Source: Comamonas sp. (lineage in GTDB: Bacteria > Pseudomonadota > Gammaproteobacteria > Burkholderiales > Burkholderiaceae_C). From it: a DNA stretch of 64,000 bases. The DNA is taken from positions 1-64,000 of the forward strand of contig JADMKK010000008.1 of assembly GCA_015478895.1 (NCBI GenBank). The letters run 5' to 3'. Position 1 is the first letter of the stretch, and every line of letters begins with the position of its first letter. The position numbers were made by a program, and so were the translations under genes. Below, piece by piece: positions 50,240 through 60,259 of this stretch. The notes under the pieces are model-generated. The model was not told where the DNA came from, searched no databases, and worked only from the letters and a program-made list of their open reading frames with translations.

Positions 50240-50253
50240 TTGACTTTTATCAA
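50240..50253. promoter_or_regulatory. FNR/ANR-like box
   Basis: ttgacttttatcaa versus consensus TTGATnnnnATCAA (one mismatch). Confidence 0.45.
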
Positions 50254-50474
50254 GATGTTTTTCTTATTTCAGTATTTGCTGAAAAATCAATGATTTAGCG
50301 TTTGTTTGATGGAGGTCTGTTGACATCCTCGGGTGCATGCTTCCTACATAAAGACATCACAGTCCACTGCGTTGACTCGCAGCGAGTGGGAAGAAGATCC
50401 CCGACAAGAGTAAATTCAGATTGTTTTGTAATCCGCGTTTACACCTAACAACGCGCGTTTTTCGCGTTAAGAGC

Positions 50475-51509
50475 ATGCCTAAATCCACGGAAATCCGCGG
50501 GCCAGCCTGGCTCGCTGCGGCAGCCTTACTTGCGACCCTTACGGGCTGCAGTAAAGCCGTCGTGCTTAATCCCGCAGGGGACATTGCTGCCCAGCAAGGC
50601 GACTTGGTGGTGACTGCCACCTTGTTGATGCTGGTCATCATCATTCCTGTGATCCTGCTGACTTTGTTGTTTGCCTGGAAGTATCGCCAGTCGAATACGG
50701 AGGCAGAGTACGACCCTGAGTGGCACCACTCGACAGCCTTGGAGCTTGTGATATGGAGCGTTCCGCTCATCATCATCATCGCTTTGGGTGCATTGACTTG
50801 GATCAGCACCCACAAGCTGGACCCTTACCGTCCGCTGGACCGTATTTCTGAGACGAAGCCGTTGGATCCCAACGTCAAGCCTTTAGAAGTACAAGTGGTG
50901 GCGCTGGACTGGAAGTGGATGTTCATCTATCCAGAGCAGGGCGTTGCTACCGTGAACGAAGTCGCTGTGCCTGTGGATCGCCCTGTGCGTTTCAAGCTGA
51001 CGGCCTCGCACACCATGTCTGCTTTCTATGTGCCTGACTTCGCCGGCATGATCTATGCCATGCCAGGGATGGAGACGCAGCTCAATGGCGTGATCAATAA
51101 GGAAGGTGTTTTCAAGGGAATGAACTCGCATTACAGCGGGGCAGGTTTCTCGGGAATGACTTTCAAGATGCACGGTCTGAGCAATGACGGTTTTGACGCT
51201 TGGGTGCAAAAAGCCAAGAGTGAAAACAGCGAACTGAACCGCCAGAGCTACCTTGACCTGGTCAAGCCTAGCGAGCGTCACCCTGTAACTCTCTTCTCCT
51301 CCGTACAGGACGGCTTGTATGACCGCGTGCTGAATATGTGCGTGGAAGAAGGAAAGATGTGTATGCATCACATGATGGCCATCGACGCTGCTGGCGGCGC
51401 GGCTTACATGAAGAAGGTGGGCTTGAACCTGCCCGAGGATGTGTGTTCTGTCGAAAACGCTGACCAAGTCGTGGCCCTGTTGGACCAACGCGCTTCGGCA
51501 CAGCAGTAA
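50475..51509 (+). CDS. cyoA: Ubiquinol oxidase subunit II (cytochrome bo/ba type)
   Basis: Lipobox LATLTGC; VVALDWKWMFIYPEQGVATVNEVAVPVDRPVRFKLTA; no CuA ligand cluster. Confidence 0.93.
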   Translation: MPKSTEIRGPAWLAAAALLATLTGCSKAVVLNPAGDIAAQQGDLVVTATLLMLVIIIPVILLTLLFAWKYRQSNTEAEYDPEWHHSTALELVIWSVPLIIIIALGALTWISTHKLDPYRPLDRISETKPLDPNVKPLEVQVVALDWKWMFIYPEQGVATVNEVAVPVDRPVRFKLTASHTMSAFYVPDFAGMIYAMPGMETQLNGVINKEGVFKGMNSHYSGAGFSGMTFKMHGLSNDGFDAWVQKAKSENSELNRQSYLDLVKPSERHPVTLFSSVQDGLYDRVLNMCVEEGKMCMHHMMAIDAAGGAAYMKKVGLNLPEDVCSVENADQVVALLDQRASAQQ

Positions 51510-51570
51510 GCAGTTGACGGAAGGAAAGCTGGCTGCGGCCCGCTTTTCGGCCATTTAGCAAGAGACCAAT

Positions 51571-53577
51571 ATGTCTGAACCAACAACGTTGACCCACGAC
51601 CCGCTCATCGGGCGGATCAACTGGGATTCCGTACCGATGGCGCATGAGCCCATTGTGTTGTGGACCTTTATCGCTGTGGTGCTTGGTGGTCTGGTGATGT
51701 TCGCAGCACTGACCAAATTCAAGCTCTGGGGCCCGCTGTGGCGTGACTGGATCTGTTCGATCGACCACAAGAAGATCGGCATCATGTACATCATCCTCGG
51801 TATCGTCATGCTGCTGCGTGGCTTTGCGGATGCGGTAATGATGCGTATCCAGCAAGCCATGGCTTTTGGCGATAACCTGGGTTATCTGCCTCCCCATCAC
51901 TACGACCAGATTTTCACGGCCCACGGCGTGATCATGATTTTCTTTGTGGCCATGCCTTTGGTCACAGGTTTCATGAACTACCTGATACCGCTACAGATCG
52001 GTGCACGTGACGTTTCCTTCCCCTTCTTGAACAACTTCTCCTTCTGGATGACCACCACGGGTGCCATCTTGGTCATGGTGTCTTTGTTCTTGGGTGAGTT
52101 CTCGACTTCGGGCTGGTTGGCGCTGTCCAATCTGGGCAACCAAAACCCGGGCGTGGGGCTGGATTACTACATCTGGGCACTGCAGTTATCGGGGATCGGA
52201 ACGACGCTGTCAGGTATTAACCTGATCGTCACCATCGTCAAGATGCGTGCCCCCGGCATGAATCTGATGAAGATGCCTGTGTTCGTGTGGACCTCGCTGT
52301 GTACCAACGCACTGATCGTGGCTTCGTTCCCGATCTTGACTGCAGCTTTGGTGCTCATGTCCATGGATCGGTACTTCGGTACCAACTTCTTCACGAATGA
52401 GCTGGGCGGCAACCCCATGCTGTACGTGAACCTGATCTGGATCTGGGGCCACCCTGAGGTCTACATCTTGATCTTGCCCGTGTTCGGTATCTTCTCCGAA
52501 ATCGTGGCCACTTACTCCAAGAAACGCCTGTTCGGCTACACCTCCATGGTGTATGCGACCGTGTGTATCACCGTGCTGTCGTGGTTGGTGTGGCTGCACC
52601 ACTTCTTCACCATGGGGTCCGGTGCGGCGGTGAATACCTTCTTCGGTATCACCACGATGATCATCTCGATCCCTACGGGCGCGAAGATCTTCAACTGGCT
52701 GTTCACCATGTACAAGGGTCGCATTGAATTCAAGCCGCCCATGATGTGGACGATTGGTTTCATGGTGACCTTCGCCATTGGCGGTATGACTGGCGTGTTG
52801 CTGGCCGTTCCTCCTGCTGACTTCGTGTTGCACAACTCGCTGTTCCTGATCGCTCACTTCCACAACGTAATCATTGGTGGTGTGGTGTTTGGCCTGCTGG
52901 CTGGTATCAACTACTGGTTCCCCAAGGCATTTGGCTACAAGCTCAATGAGTTCTGGGGCAAGGTGTCGTTCTGGTGCTGGTTGGTCGGTTTCTGGGTCGC
53001 GTTCACACCTTTGTACATCTTGGGCCTGATGGGTGTGACACGTCGTGTCAACCACTTTGATGACCAATCGCTGCAAATCTACTTTGTGATTGCTGCGGTA
53101 GGTGTGGCGATCATTGCTGCGGGTGTTGGCGCGTTCCTGCTGCAACTGGTGGTGTCCTACTTCCAGCGCGATCAACTGCGTGACAACAACGGCGACTCCT
53201 GGGGTTCTGGCCGTACGCTGGAGTGGGCTACTTCATCGCCTCCTCCTGTCTACAACTTCGCCAAGACTCCTGTGGTGCACGACATCGACGCTTGGTGGGA
53301 TATGAAGAAGCACGGTTATCAGCGTCCGCTGTCCGGCTTTGAAGACCTGCACATGCCTAAGAACACGGGCGCTGGTTTTGTTATCTCGATGATTGCCATG
53401 GTCCTGGGCTTTGCGCTGATCTGGCACATCTGGTGGCTGGCCATCGTTTCGTTCGCTGGTGTGATCATTGCTTCGATCGTTCACACGTTCAACTACAACC
53501 GCGACTACTACATCCCTGCATCTGAAGTGCAGGCGACAGAAGACGCTCGTACACAACAGCTTGCACGCCATGTCTAA
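51571..53577 (+). CDS. cyoB: Ubiquinol oxidase subunit I
   Basis: Haem-copper oxidase motifs [23 protein letters not shown]. Confidence 0.97.
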   Translation: MSEPTTLTHDPLIGRINWDSVPMAHEPIVLWTFIAVVLGGLVMFAALTKFKLWGPLWRDWICSIDHKKIGIMYIILGIVMLLRGFADAVMMRIQQAMAFGDNLGYLPPHHYDQIFTAHGVIMIFFVAMPLVTGFMNYLIPLQIGARDVSFPFLNNFSFWMTTTGAILVMVSLFLGEFSTSGWLALSNLGNQNPGVGLDYYIWALQLSGIGTTLSGINLIVTIVKMRAPGMNLMKMPVFVWTSLCTNALIVASFPILTAALVLMSMDRYFGTNFFTNELGGNPMLYVNLIWIWGHPEVYILILPVFGIFSEIVATYSKKRLFGYTSMVYATVCITVLSWLVWLHHFFTMGSGAAVNTFFGITTMIISIPTGAKIFNWLFTMYKGRIEFKPPMMWTIGFMVTFAIGGMTGVLLAVPPADFVLHNSLFLIAHFHNVIIGGVVFGLLAGINYWFPKAFGYKLNEFWGKVSFWCWLVGFWVAFTPLYILGLMGVTRRVNHFDDQSLQIYFVIAAVGVAIIAAGVGAFLLQLVVSYFQRDQLRDNNGDSWGSGRTLEWATSSPPPVYNFAKTPVVHDIDAWWDMKKHGYQRPLSGFEDLHMPKNTGAGFVISMIAMVLGFALIWHIWWLAIVSFAGVIIASIVHTFNYNRDYYIPASEVQATEDARTQQLARHV

Positions 53578-54202
53578 TCACACTATGTCTGCCGGCGCTG
53601 CCGGCGCGGTGGGCCAGCGCGAATACCATCCCGCGCATGAGCCCCACCCAGAAAACGGCACCTCGCTGGGCTTCTGGCTGTATCTGATGAGCGATTGCCT
53701 CATCTTTGCAGCACTGTTTGCGACGTGGGGTGTATTGGGCCGCAGCTACGCCGGTGGCCTCACCGGTGCTGAGCTGTTTGATCTGAAGCTGGTGGCGATC
53801 AACACGGCATTCCTGCTGCTGTCGTCGATTACTTTCGGCTTCGCGCTGATTCAGCGTCAAAAGGGCAACTTGGGCGGTACGCAGCTGTGGCTGGGCATCA
53901 CCTTCTTGTTCGGTCTGTCGTTCCTGGCGGTAGAAATCTATGAGTTCTACCACCTGTACCACCTGGGTGCGACCATCCAGTCCAGTGCCTTCCTGTCGTC
54001 GTTCTTCACGCTGGTGGGAACCCACGGCCTGCACGTGACTTTTGGTTTGATCTGGCTGATCGTGTTGATGATCCAGTTGAACAAGCACGGCATCACCCGT
54101 GAAAACACACGACGCCTGATGTGCCTGTCGATGTTCTGGCACTTCTTGGACGTGGTGTGGATCGGCGTGTTCACCTTTGTGTATTTGATGGGGGTGCTGT
54201 AA
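53570..54202 (+). CDS. cyoC: Ubiquinol oxidase subunit III
   Basis: [39 protein letters not shown]. Confidence 0.96.
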   Translation: MSNHTMSAGAAGAVGQREYHPAHEPHPENGTSLGFWLYLMSDCLIFAALFATWGVLGRSYAGGLTGAELFDLKLVAINTAFLLLSSITFGFALIQRQKGNLGGTQLWLGITFLFGLSFLAVEIYEFYHLYHLGATIQSSAFLSSFFTLVGTHGLHVTFGLIWLIVLMIQLNKHGITRENTRRLMCLSMFWHFLDVVWIGVFTFVYLMGVL

Positions 54203-54685
54203 ATGAGCGCACACGACATGCATGCGGATCACCACGATCACCATGGTGAAGAAGAAGTTCATGTCACCACTGGTGGCTATGTAACGGGCTTCATCCTGGC
54301 CGTTATCCTGACCGTGATTCCTTTCTGGCTGGTGATGGGTGATGTCATCCAGGACCGCTCTACAGCAGTCATGGTGCTGGGCCTGTTTGCGGTGGTGCAG
54401 GTGCTGGTACACATGTACTTCTTCCTGCACATGAACGGCAAGATGCAAGGTGGCTGGACGCTGATGTCGACCATCTTCGCGGTGGTCTTCGTAATCATCA
54501 CACTGGCCGGTACGCTCTGGGTGATGTTCCACATGAACACCAACATGATGCCTGCGCACAAGGAACTGCCTTCCTTGAGCCAGCCTGCGGTTGCCGGTGA
54601 AAACCTGCCCGCTGCAGTGCAGCCTGACCCAGCGACGCCTGCCATTGAGCAGACCGGAGCTGCACATGGCAGCCACGGCCAATAA
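54203..54685 (+). CDS. cyoD: Ubiquinol oxidase subunit IV
   Basis: YVTGFILAVILTVIPFWLVM; VQVLVHMYFFLHM. Confidence 0.94.
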   Translation: MSAHDMHADHHDHHGEEEVHVTTGGYVTGFILAVILTVIPFWLVMGDVIQDRSTAVMVLGLFAVVQVLVHMYFFLHMNGKMQGGWTLMSTIFAVVFVIITLAGTLWVMFHMNTNMMPAHKELPSLSQPAVAGENLPAAVQPDPATPAIEQTGAAHGSHGQ

Positions 54686-55467
54686 TGATGGTTGACACCA
54701 CGAGAGCGCGCGAGCGCTCTCGCTCCACCTTCATGAAGGCGGTGCTCGCGATAGCGGGCATCGCCCTTTTTTTTGCCTTTATCAGCCTGGGCACCTGGCA
54801 GGTACAGCGCCGCGCCTGGAAGCTGGATTTGATCGAGCGTGTCAATGAGCGTGTGCATAGCCAGCCTGTCGCCGTTCCCGCGCAAGCAGCATGGCCGACC
54901 GTGCAGCCGGACACCCACGAATACCTGGCCGTACAGGCCCAAGGTCAGTTGATGGAAGGCCGCAGCGTGCTCACGCAGGCCGTGACCGAGCTGGGGGCAG
55001 GATTTTGGCTGCTGACACCGCTGCGGCAGGCCGATGGCACGCAGTTGCTGGTCAATCGGGGCTATGTGCCTACGGAGCAGCGCAAAGCCTGGGTCGAGCG
55101 CATCGCCGCAGCCCCGCAAGATGCCGCAGGTGCCACTACCCAGGTCATCGGTTTACTGCGCTTTAGCGAGCCCAGGGGCGGCTTTATGCGCGATAACGCC
55201 CCGGGTGAAGACCGCTGGCATTCACGCGATGTGCACGCCATAGCGCAGGCCAAAGGCTTGACGCAGGCTGCACCGTTTTTTGTGGATCAAGGTATTCCTG
55301 GGCAGGTGACAGGCGCTGACTGGCCGCGGGCTGGTTTGACCGTGATTCAATTCACCAACACCCATGCGGTGTACGCCTTGACCTGGTATGGGCTGGCACT
55401 GATGGTGCTGGGCGCGGCATGGCTGGTGGTGCGCCATGAAAAGCGCAAGTCAGCCCCCAACCCTTAA
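54685..55467 (+). CDS. SURF1 family protein
   Basis: FISLGTWQVQRRAWKLDLIERV; LLVNRGYVPTEQR; YALTWYGLALMVLGA. Confidence 0.9.
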   Translation: MMVDTTRARERSRSTFMKAVLAIAGIALFFAFISLGTWQVQRRAWKLDLIERVNERVHSQPVAVPAQAAWPTVQPDTHEYLAVQAQGQLMEGRSVLTQAVTELGAGFWLLTPLRQADGTQLLVNRGYVPTEQRKAWVERIAAAPQDAAGATTQVIGLLRFSEPRGGFMRDNAPGEDRWHSRDVHAIAQAKGLTQAAPFFVDQGIPGQVTGADWPRAGLTVIQFTNTHAVYALTWYGLALMVLGAAWLVVRHEKRKSAPNP

Positions 55468-55487
55468 GCCATCTCGCAACGCACACC

Positions 55488-55517
55488 ACAAAGGCCGCAT
55501 TTGCGGCCTTTGTTTTT
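55488..55517. terminator. Terminator
   Basis: acaaaggccgca tt tgcggcctttgt followed by tttt. Confidence 0.75.
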
Positions 55518-55556
55518 GATAGCTACATGCCCTAGTCCAATAAGGGCTAGAGGCAT
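55518..55556. repeat. Short hairpin repeat family copy
   Basis: gatagctacatgccctagtccaataagggctagaggcat. Confidence 0.75.
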
Positions 55557-55573
55557 ATTTGACTTAAAACTGC

Positions 55574-56476
55574 TTAACTGACAACGTAGTGATCAATCAG
55601 CAAGGCAGCAAATACACCGCTCAGGTGAATCAGTGAAAAACGGAAGGTCGTGCGTGCCAGCGCATCGGAGTAGTTCAGCCACAGGCGCAGCGCATAGTAG
55701 CTAAAGCCCAGGCACAGCACCGAGGCAACGGCCAGATACAGCCATCCGCTCATGCCAAAAATCACCGGCAGCAAACAGCCTGCAAACAGCACCAGCGTGT
55801 ACAGCAGGATTTGCAGCTGGGTGTACTTGGGGCCGTGGGTCACAGGCAGCATGGGCAGGCCCGACTTGCGGTAATCCTCCACGCGGTAGAGCGCCAGCGC
55901 CCAGAAGTGCGGAGGCGTCCACAGGAAGATGATCAGGAACAGAATCAGCGCTTCAGGCCCCACCTGACCGGTCATGGCGGCCCAGCCCAGCACGGGCGGC
56001 ATGGCACCCGAAGCACCGCCAATCACGATGTTCTGGGGCGTAGCAGGCTTCAAGATCACGGTGTAGATCACTGCATAGCCAATGAAGGTCGCCAGTGTCA
56101 GCCACATGGTCAGCGTGTTGGTGAACACCAGCAAAATCGCTGCGCCCACGGTGCACAAAATGGCGGAGAACGTCAGCGCCTGTTGCGGTGTGAGTTCACC
56201 ATTGGCCGTGGGGCGCCAGCTGGTGCGCTTCATGCGGGCATCAATGTGGCGCTCTACCAAGCAGTTGAACGCTGCGGCAGCGGCAGATACGAACCAGATG
56301 CCCAGGCAGGCAATCGCCATGTCACCCAATTGCGCCAGAGTGGGCAAGCCGGGCACGGCCAGTACCATGCCAATCAAGGCGCAAAACACAATCAGCTGCA
56401 CTACGCGGGGCTTGGTCAGCGCGTAAAACTGGCTCCAACGGGAGCTAGAGGGTTCACTTAAAGTTTGTGCATTCAT
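55574..56476 (-). CDS. ctaB: Protoheme IX farnesyltransferase (heme O synthase)
   Basis: [43 protein letters not shown]. Confidence 0.95.
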   Translation of the reverse strand: MNAQTLSEPSSSRWSQFYALTKPRVVQLIVFCALIGMVLAVPGLPTLAQLGDMAIACLGIWFVSAAAAAFNCLVERHIDARMKRTSWRPTANGELTPQQALTFSAILCTVGAAILLVFTNTLTMWLTLATFIGYAVIYTVILKPATPQNIVIGGASGAMPPVLGWAAMTGQVGPEALILFLIIFLWTPPHFWALALYRVEDYRKSGLPMLPVTHGPKYTQLQILLYTLVLFAGCLLPVIFGMSGWLYLAVASVLCLGFSYYALRLWLNYSDALARTTFRFSLIHLSGVFAALLIDHYVVS

Positions 56477-57660
56477 GCAGCAAGGCTCCGTGCGCCATGG
56501 GGCGCTTTCTGATCTTCTTGCAGCGCGGTTGCGCTGGCGTTTCGGGTGGCGGCCAAAGCCCAGGTCATCACAGTGACCAAGGCCGCTGCACCGCCGGTAT
56601 GCAGCACCGCTGCTACCAAAGGCCAGTCCAACACCACGTTGGACAAGCCGGTCAAAAATTGCAGAGCAATCAGCCCCAGCAACCAATTGCCTTGGGTTTT
56701 CAAAGCGACTTGCTTGCGCAGGGCCAATGCCAGCGCCACTAAGGCTGCCACGACGACATAGGCTGCCAAACGGTGGACGTAGTGCATGGCAGTCAATGCC
56801 GCAAAACTGATGTGGCTGCCGTCGGACAGCAGGCCCAGCGGGCGCCACAGCTCAAAAGCCTGGGCGAAATCCATCACCGGCCAGTAACTGCCATTGCAGT
56901 CCGGGAAGGTGGAGCAAGCCAAGACCGCATAGTTGGTGCTCACCCATCCGCCCAGCGCGACCTGTGCGAACAGCACACCAAAACAGGCCCACAGCGCCTT
57001 GCGCAAGCCGCTGCTGATCGGCGCAGGCCGCAGCCCGCGTACCGCATGCTGATGGCCCACGGCCTGCACGCACAGCAGCACCAGCAAAAACAAACCGCCC
57101 AGCAAGTGCAAAGTGACGATGGCGGGGAACAGTTTCATCGTCACCGTCAACGCACCAAAAGCGCCTTGCACCAGCACCCAAAACAGCGTGAAGCTGGGCC
57201 AAGCCGGGTGGCGCAGGCCGCGCAAAGGCGTCTTGCGGTGTTCGCGCCACGCCAGCACCGTCAGCGCAATGATGAGCATGCCCACCATGCTGGCCAGATA
57301 GCGGTGGATCATCTCCACCCAGGCTTTGCTCAGCGTGACCGGGCCGGTGGGCATGGCGGCTTCGGCCATGGCAATTTCATGCGAGGCGCCAAACGGGCTG
57401 GAGTTGCCGTAGCAACCGGGCCAGTCAGGACAGCCCAGGCCAGAGTCCGTCAAGCGCGTAAACGCACCAAACAGTACCAGGTCAAACGTCAGAAACAAGG
57501 TCAGCAAACCCAGTGCCTGCAGACGGCGCGCAGGCCCTGCACCGCGATTGCGGAACCACACCCACAGCAGGGGCGCCAAAGCAATGATGGCGCCCAAGGC
57601 CATCAGCTCCAGCAGCGGCGCTAAATCGTAAAGAGGCTGTTCGCCCATCAGCACTCCCAA
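56473..57660 (-). CDS. ctaA: COX15/CtaA family heme A synthase
   Basis: [63 protein letters not shown]. Confidence 0.94.
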   Translation of the reverse strand: MGVLMGEQPLYDLAPLLELMALGAIIALAPLLWVWFRNRGAGPARRLQALGLLTLFLTFDLVLFGAFTRLTDSGLGCPDWPGCYGNSSPFGASHEIAMAEAAMPTGPVTLSKAWVEMIHRYLASMVGMLIIALTVLAWREHRKTPLRGLRHPAWPSFTLFWVLVQGAFGALTVTMKLFPAIVTLHLLGGLFLLVLLCVQAVGHQHAVRGLRPAPISSGLRKALWACFGVLFAQVALGGWVSTNYAVLACSTFPDCNGSYWPVMDFAQAFELWRPLGLLSDGSHISFAALTAMHYVHRLAAYVVVAALVALALALRKQVALKTQGNWLLGLIALQFLTGLSNVVLDWPLVAAVLHTGGAAALVTVMTWALAATRNASATALQEDQKAPHGARSLAA

Positions 57661-57948
57661 AGCATTGGCTGAAACATGTCCGATGATGATCTGACAAGCC
57701 CCTGCGCACAGGTTAGTCAGAAAGGGGAAGTCTCCGCATGACCCGCACAGCGGTCATTGCGCCTTGTCTGCGGCAAGGTCACTTGGATGGCGATCATTCA
57801 GCCGGGTCAGGCTACAGCGTTGCACGACGCCCTCTAAGCGCCTATTGGGCAAAACCTTGATCTGGCGCAGATTCTATATTTTGAGCCTGTGCTCTGCAGG
57901 AATGCCTTTGAAAGCTGGCATACGCCAATGAGGGCTTGCTAAATAAAA

Positions 57949-58016
57949 ACATAGCTGCTAGCCCTGGTAAAACAACAGTTTGCGCATGAAATATGGCTAA
58001 TGTTGAATGAGATCAA
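57949..58016. repeat. Degenerate long-loop member of hairpin repeat family
   Basis: catagctgctagccctggtaaaa ... gatcaagggcttgcagctc. Confidence 0.4.
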
Positions 58017-58035
58017 GGGCTTGCAGCTCTTATTT

Positions 58036-58716
58036 TTAATAGCTGGCGTTGGCCTGTGCCAGCAGGCGGGGCAGATCAGCCATGTTGTCAAACACGCACG
58101 CCGCCCCGGCATCCAGCAATTGCTGTGGGGTGGAATGCGCGCCCACTTGCGGGCAGTAACCCCAGACTGTGGCGCCAGCACGCACACCGGCGGTCAGGCC
58201 GGGCACCGAATCTTCAATCACCAAGCAACGCTCCGGCGCAACGCCGACTGCGGCGGCAGCCGCCAAATACACATCCGGCCACGGCTTGGTGCGCGGCAAG
58301 TCGTGGCCGCTGAACACCCAGTCGCCAAAGTACGCCAGCATGCCAACCTTCTCCAGTTGCATCAGCACCTTGGGTTTGTCTGCGCCGCTGGCCACGGCAA
58401 TCTTGCCGCCCAGCATGGGGTGTACGGCTTGCACGGCCTGCAGTGCCCCGTCAATGGCGACCAGCTCGGCGCGCAAGCGCACGTTGCGGCGCTCGTAGAA
58501 CTCAGTCATCCAGGCATCGGTCAAAGGCTGGCCGGTTTCAGCCTCAATGCGTGCGGTTTCGCTGCGCACGGTCTTACCGATGAATATCTGCATGCAATCG
58601 TCTTCCGACAGCACCCAGCCGGATTCGTTGAGCATGGCGTGCAGCACGCGGTTGGTGATGAGTTCGCTGTCGACCAGGACCCCGTCACAGTCGAACAAAA
58701 TGGCTTCAAAAGACAT
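58036..58716 (-). CDS. HAD family hydrolase (phosphoglucomutase-like)
   Basis: MSFEAILFDCDGVLVDSELITNRVL; VASGADKPKVLMQLEKVGM; VIEDSVPGLTAGVRAGATVWGY. Confidence 0.92.
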   Translation of the reverse strand: MSFEAILFDCDGVLVDSELITNRVLHAMLNESGWVLSEDDCMQIFIGKTVRSETARIEAETGQPLTDAWMTEFYERRNVRLRAELVAIDGALQAVQAVHPMLGGKIAVASGADKPKVLMQLEKVGMLAYFGDWVFSGHDLPRTKPWPDVYLAAAAAVGVAPERCLVIEDSVPGLTAGVRAGATVWGYCPQVGAHSTPQQLLDAGAACVFDNMADLPRLLAQANASY

Positions 58717-58751
58717 AGCTGTATGCCCTTGTCCAGCAAGGGCTAGAGACC
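58714..58751. repeat. Short hairpin repeat family copy overlapping the HAD gene start
   Basis: catagctgtatgcccttgtccagcaagggctagagacc. Confidence 0.75.
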
Positions 58752-58759
58752 AAAAACGT

Positions 58760-59170
58760 TTAAAACTGATCGCCGTCCACATAGAACCAGCGGCCATCCT
58801 CGCGCACAAAGCGGCTGCGCTCGTGCAGGCGCACCGCGCGGCCAGCGACACGAAAGCGGGCGACAAATTCGACCTCGGCCGTGTCGCTGCCCGTGGGCTT
58901 GAAATCTTTGACCTGCAGGCCCAGCCACTTGGCGCCGGGCTCAAATTCCAGATCGGCAGGGCGCTGGCTGGCGTGCCAGGTGGCTTGCAGATAGGGCGCA
59001 TCTTCGGCCACAAAGGCGCTGTAGCGCGAGCGCATCAGGTGCTCGGCATCCGGGGCGGGCGTGGTGGCGAAGTGCTCAACAAAGCGGGCGCAGCAATCGG
59101 CGTAGGCCACAGCCTGGCCTTTGGCCGTGGTGCGGCCACAGGGGCAAGGGGCGCTGGCAGAAACAGTCAT
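58760..59170 (-). CDS. YchJ family metal-binding protein
   Basis: CPCGRTTAKGQAVAYADCCARF; LMRSRYSAFVAEDAPYLQATWH. Confidence 0.9.
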   Translation of the reverse strand: MTVSASAPCPCGRTTAKGQAVAYADCCARFVEHFATTPAPDAEHLMRSRYSAFVAEDAPYLQATWHASQRPADLEFEPGAKWLGLQVKDFKPTGSDTAEVEFVARFRVAGRAVRLHERSRFVREDGRWFYVDGDQF

Positions 59171-59247
59171 CAGAGAACAAGGTGGTGCAAAGTGCGGCTG
59201 ATTTTCAGGCAAAACCCTGCATCGCGCTGCGCAGTGCGTGCTTCACG

Positions 59248-59263
59248 TTGACGTTCACGTCAA
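59248..59263. promoter_or_regulatory. Candidate LiuR-type MerR operator
   Basis: ttgacgt tc acgtcaa, perfect 7-2-7 palindrome just upstream of the merR-type gene. Confidence 0.6.
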
Positions 59264-59274
59264 TAATGCGCGGC

Positions 59275-59694
59275 ATGAGCCCCTCTACTTGTGCACCTGC
59301 CAGTTACTCGATCAGCGACCTGGCCCAAGAGTTTGATCTGACCACGCGTGCCATTCGCTTTTATGAAGACATGGGCCTGCTGCAGCCAGAGCGCCAGGGC
59401 GCAGGCGGGCGTACCCGCGTCTACAGCCCGCGTGACCGCACGCGCTTGCGGCTGATTCTGCGTGGCAAGCGCCTGGGGCTGTCGCTGGTCGAAGCCAAGG
59501 ACATCATTGAGCTGTATGACAGCCCGCGCGACACCAGCGTGCAGCTGGAGCGGTTTTTGGAAGTGCTGGGCCACCACCGCCAGCAGCTGGAGTCACGCAT
59601 GGAAGATCTGCAAGTCACGCTGGACGAGGTGCGCAGCCATGAAAAAGAAGCCAAGTCACTTTTGCGCAAACTGGCCAAAACAAAAGCTGCATAA
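59275..59694 (+). CDS. MerR family regulator, LiuR-like
   Basis: YSISDLAQEFDLTTRAIRFYEDMGLLQPERQGAGGRTRVYSPRDRTRL; adjacent isovaleryl-CoA dehydrogenase. Confidence 0.9.
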   Translation: MSPSTCAPASYSISDLAQEFDLTTRAIRFYEDMGLLQPERQGAGGRTRVYSPRDRTRLRLILRGKRLGLSLVEAKDIIELYDSPRDTSVQLERFLEVLGHHRQQLESRMEDLQVTLDEVRSHEKEAKSLLRKLAKTKAA

Positions 59695-59710
59695 TTGACG
59701 TTAACGTAAA
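59695..59710. promoter_or_regulatory. Second LiuR-type operator candidate
   Basis: ttgacgt ta acgtaaa upstream of the thioesterase-ivd operon. Confidence 0.6.
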
Positions 59711-59748
59711 GGGAATCAAAGAATTCCCTGTCACGATCAGGAGACAAA

Positions 59749-60195
59749 ATGGCCATCGACAACAACGCTTTGCAACGGGTGCGCGACAGCTTTGCGCAGC
59801 AAGGTGCCATGGGCACTCTGGGGGCGCAACTCACGCATGTGGCGCCGGGCGAGGTGGATATCTGCTTTGACTGGGCCACGGGTTTGACGCAGCAACACGG
59901 CTTTATCCATGCGGGGATGCTCTCTGCCGCCATGGATTCGGCGTGCGGCTATGCCGGCTTTAGTTTGATGCCGCCAGAAGCCGGTGTGCTGACCATCGAA
60001 TTCAAAATCAACTTGCTGGCCCCCGCCAAAGGCCAGCGCTTTCGCTGTGAAGGCCGGGTGCTCAAGCCGGGCCGCACCATCCTCGTGGCCGAAGGGCGCG
60101 CGTATGCCATTGAAGACGGCAAGGAAAAACTCTGCGCCACCATGCAGTGCACGCTGATGGCGGTGCAGGGGCGCGAAGGCATTGCGGGTAAATAA
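59749..60195 (+). CDS. PaaI family thioesterase (hotdog fold)
   Basis: [48 protein letters not shown]. Confidence 0.9.
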   Translation: MAIDNNALQRVRDSFAQQGAMGTLGAQLTHVAPGEVDICFDWATGLTQQHGFIHAGMLSAAMDSACGYAGFSLMPPEAGVLTIEFKINLLAPAKGQRFRCEGRVLKPGRTILVAEGRAYAIEDGKEKLCATMQCTLMAVQGREGIAGK

Positions 60196-60259
60196 CACTG
60201 CACCAAGACATACAGCCCCTTCCCACATTCCCAGATTCCCACATTCAGGAGACAAGACC

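Noticed and set aside
60215-60250. cccacattcccagattcccacattc repeat before ivd
   Set aside because: Short imperfect direct repeat; too small to support a function.
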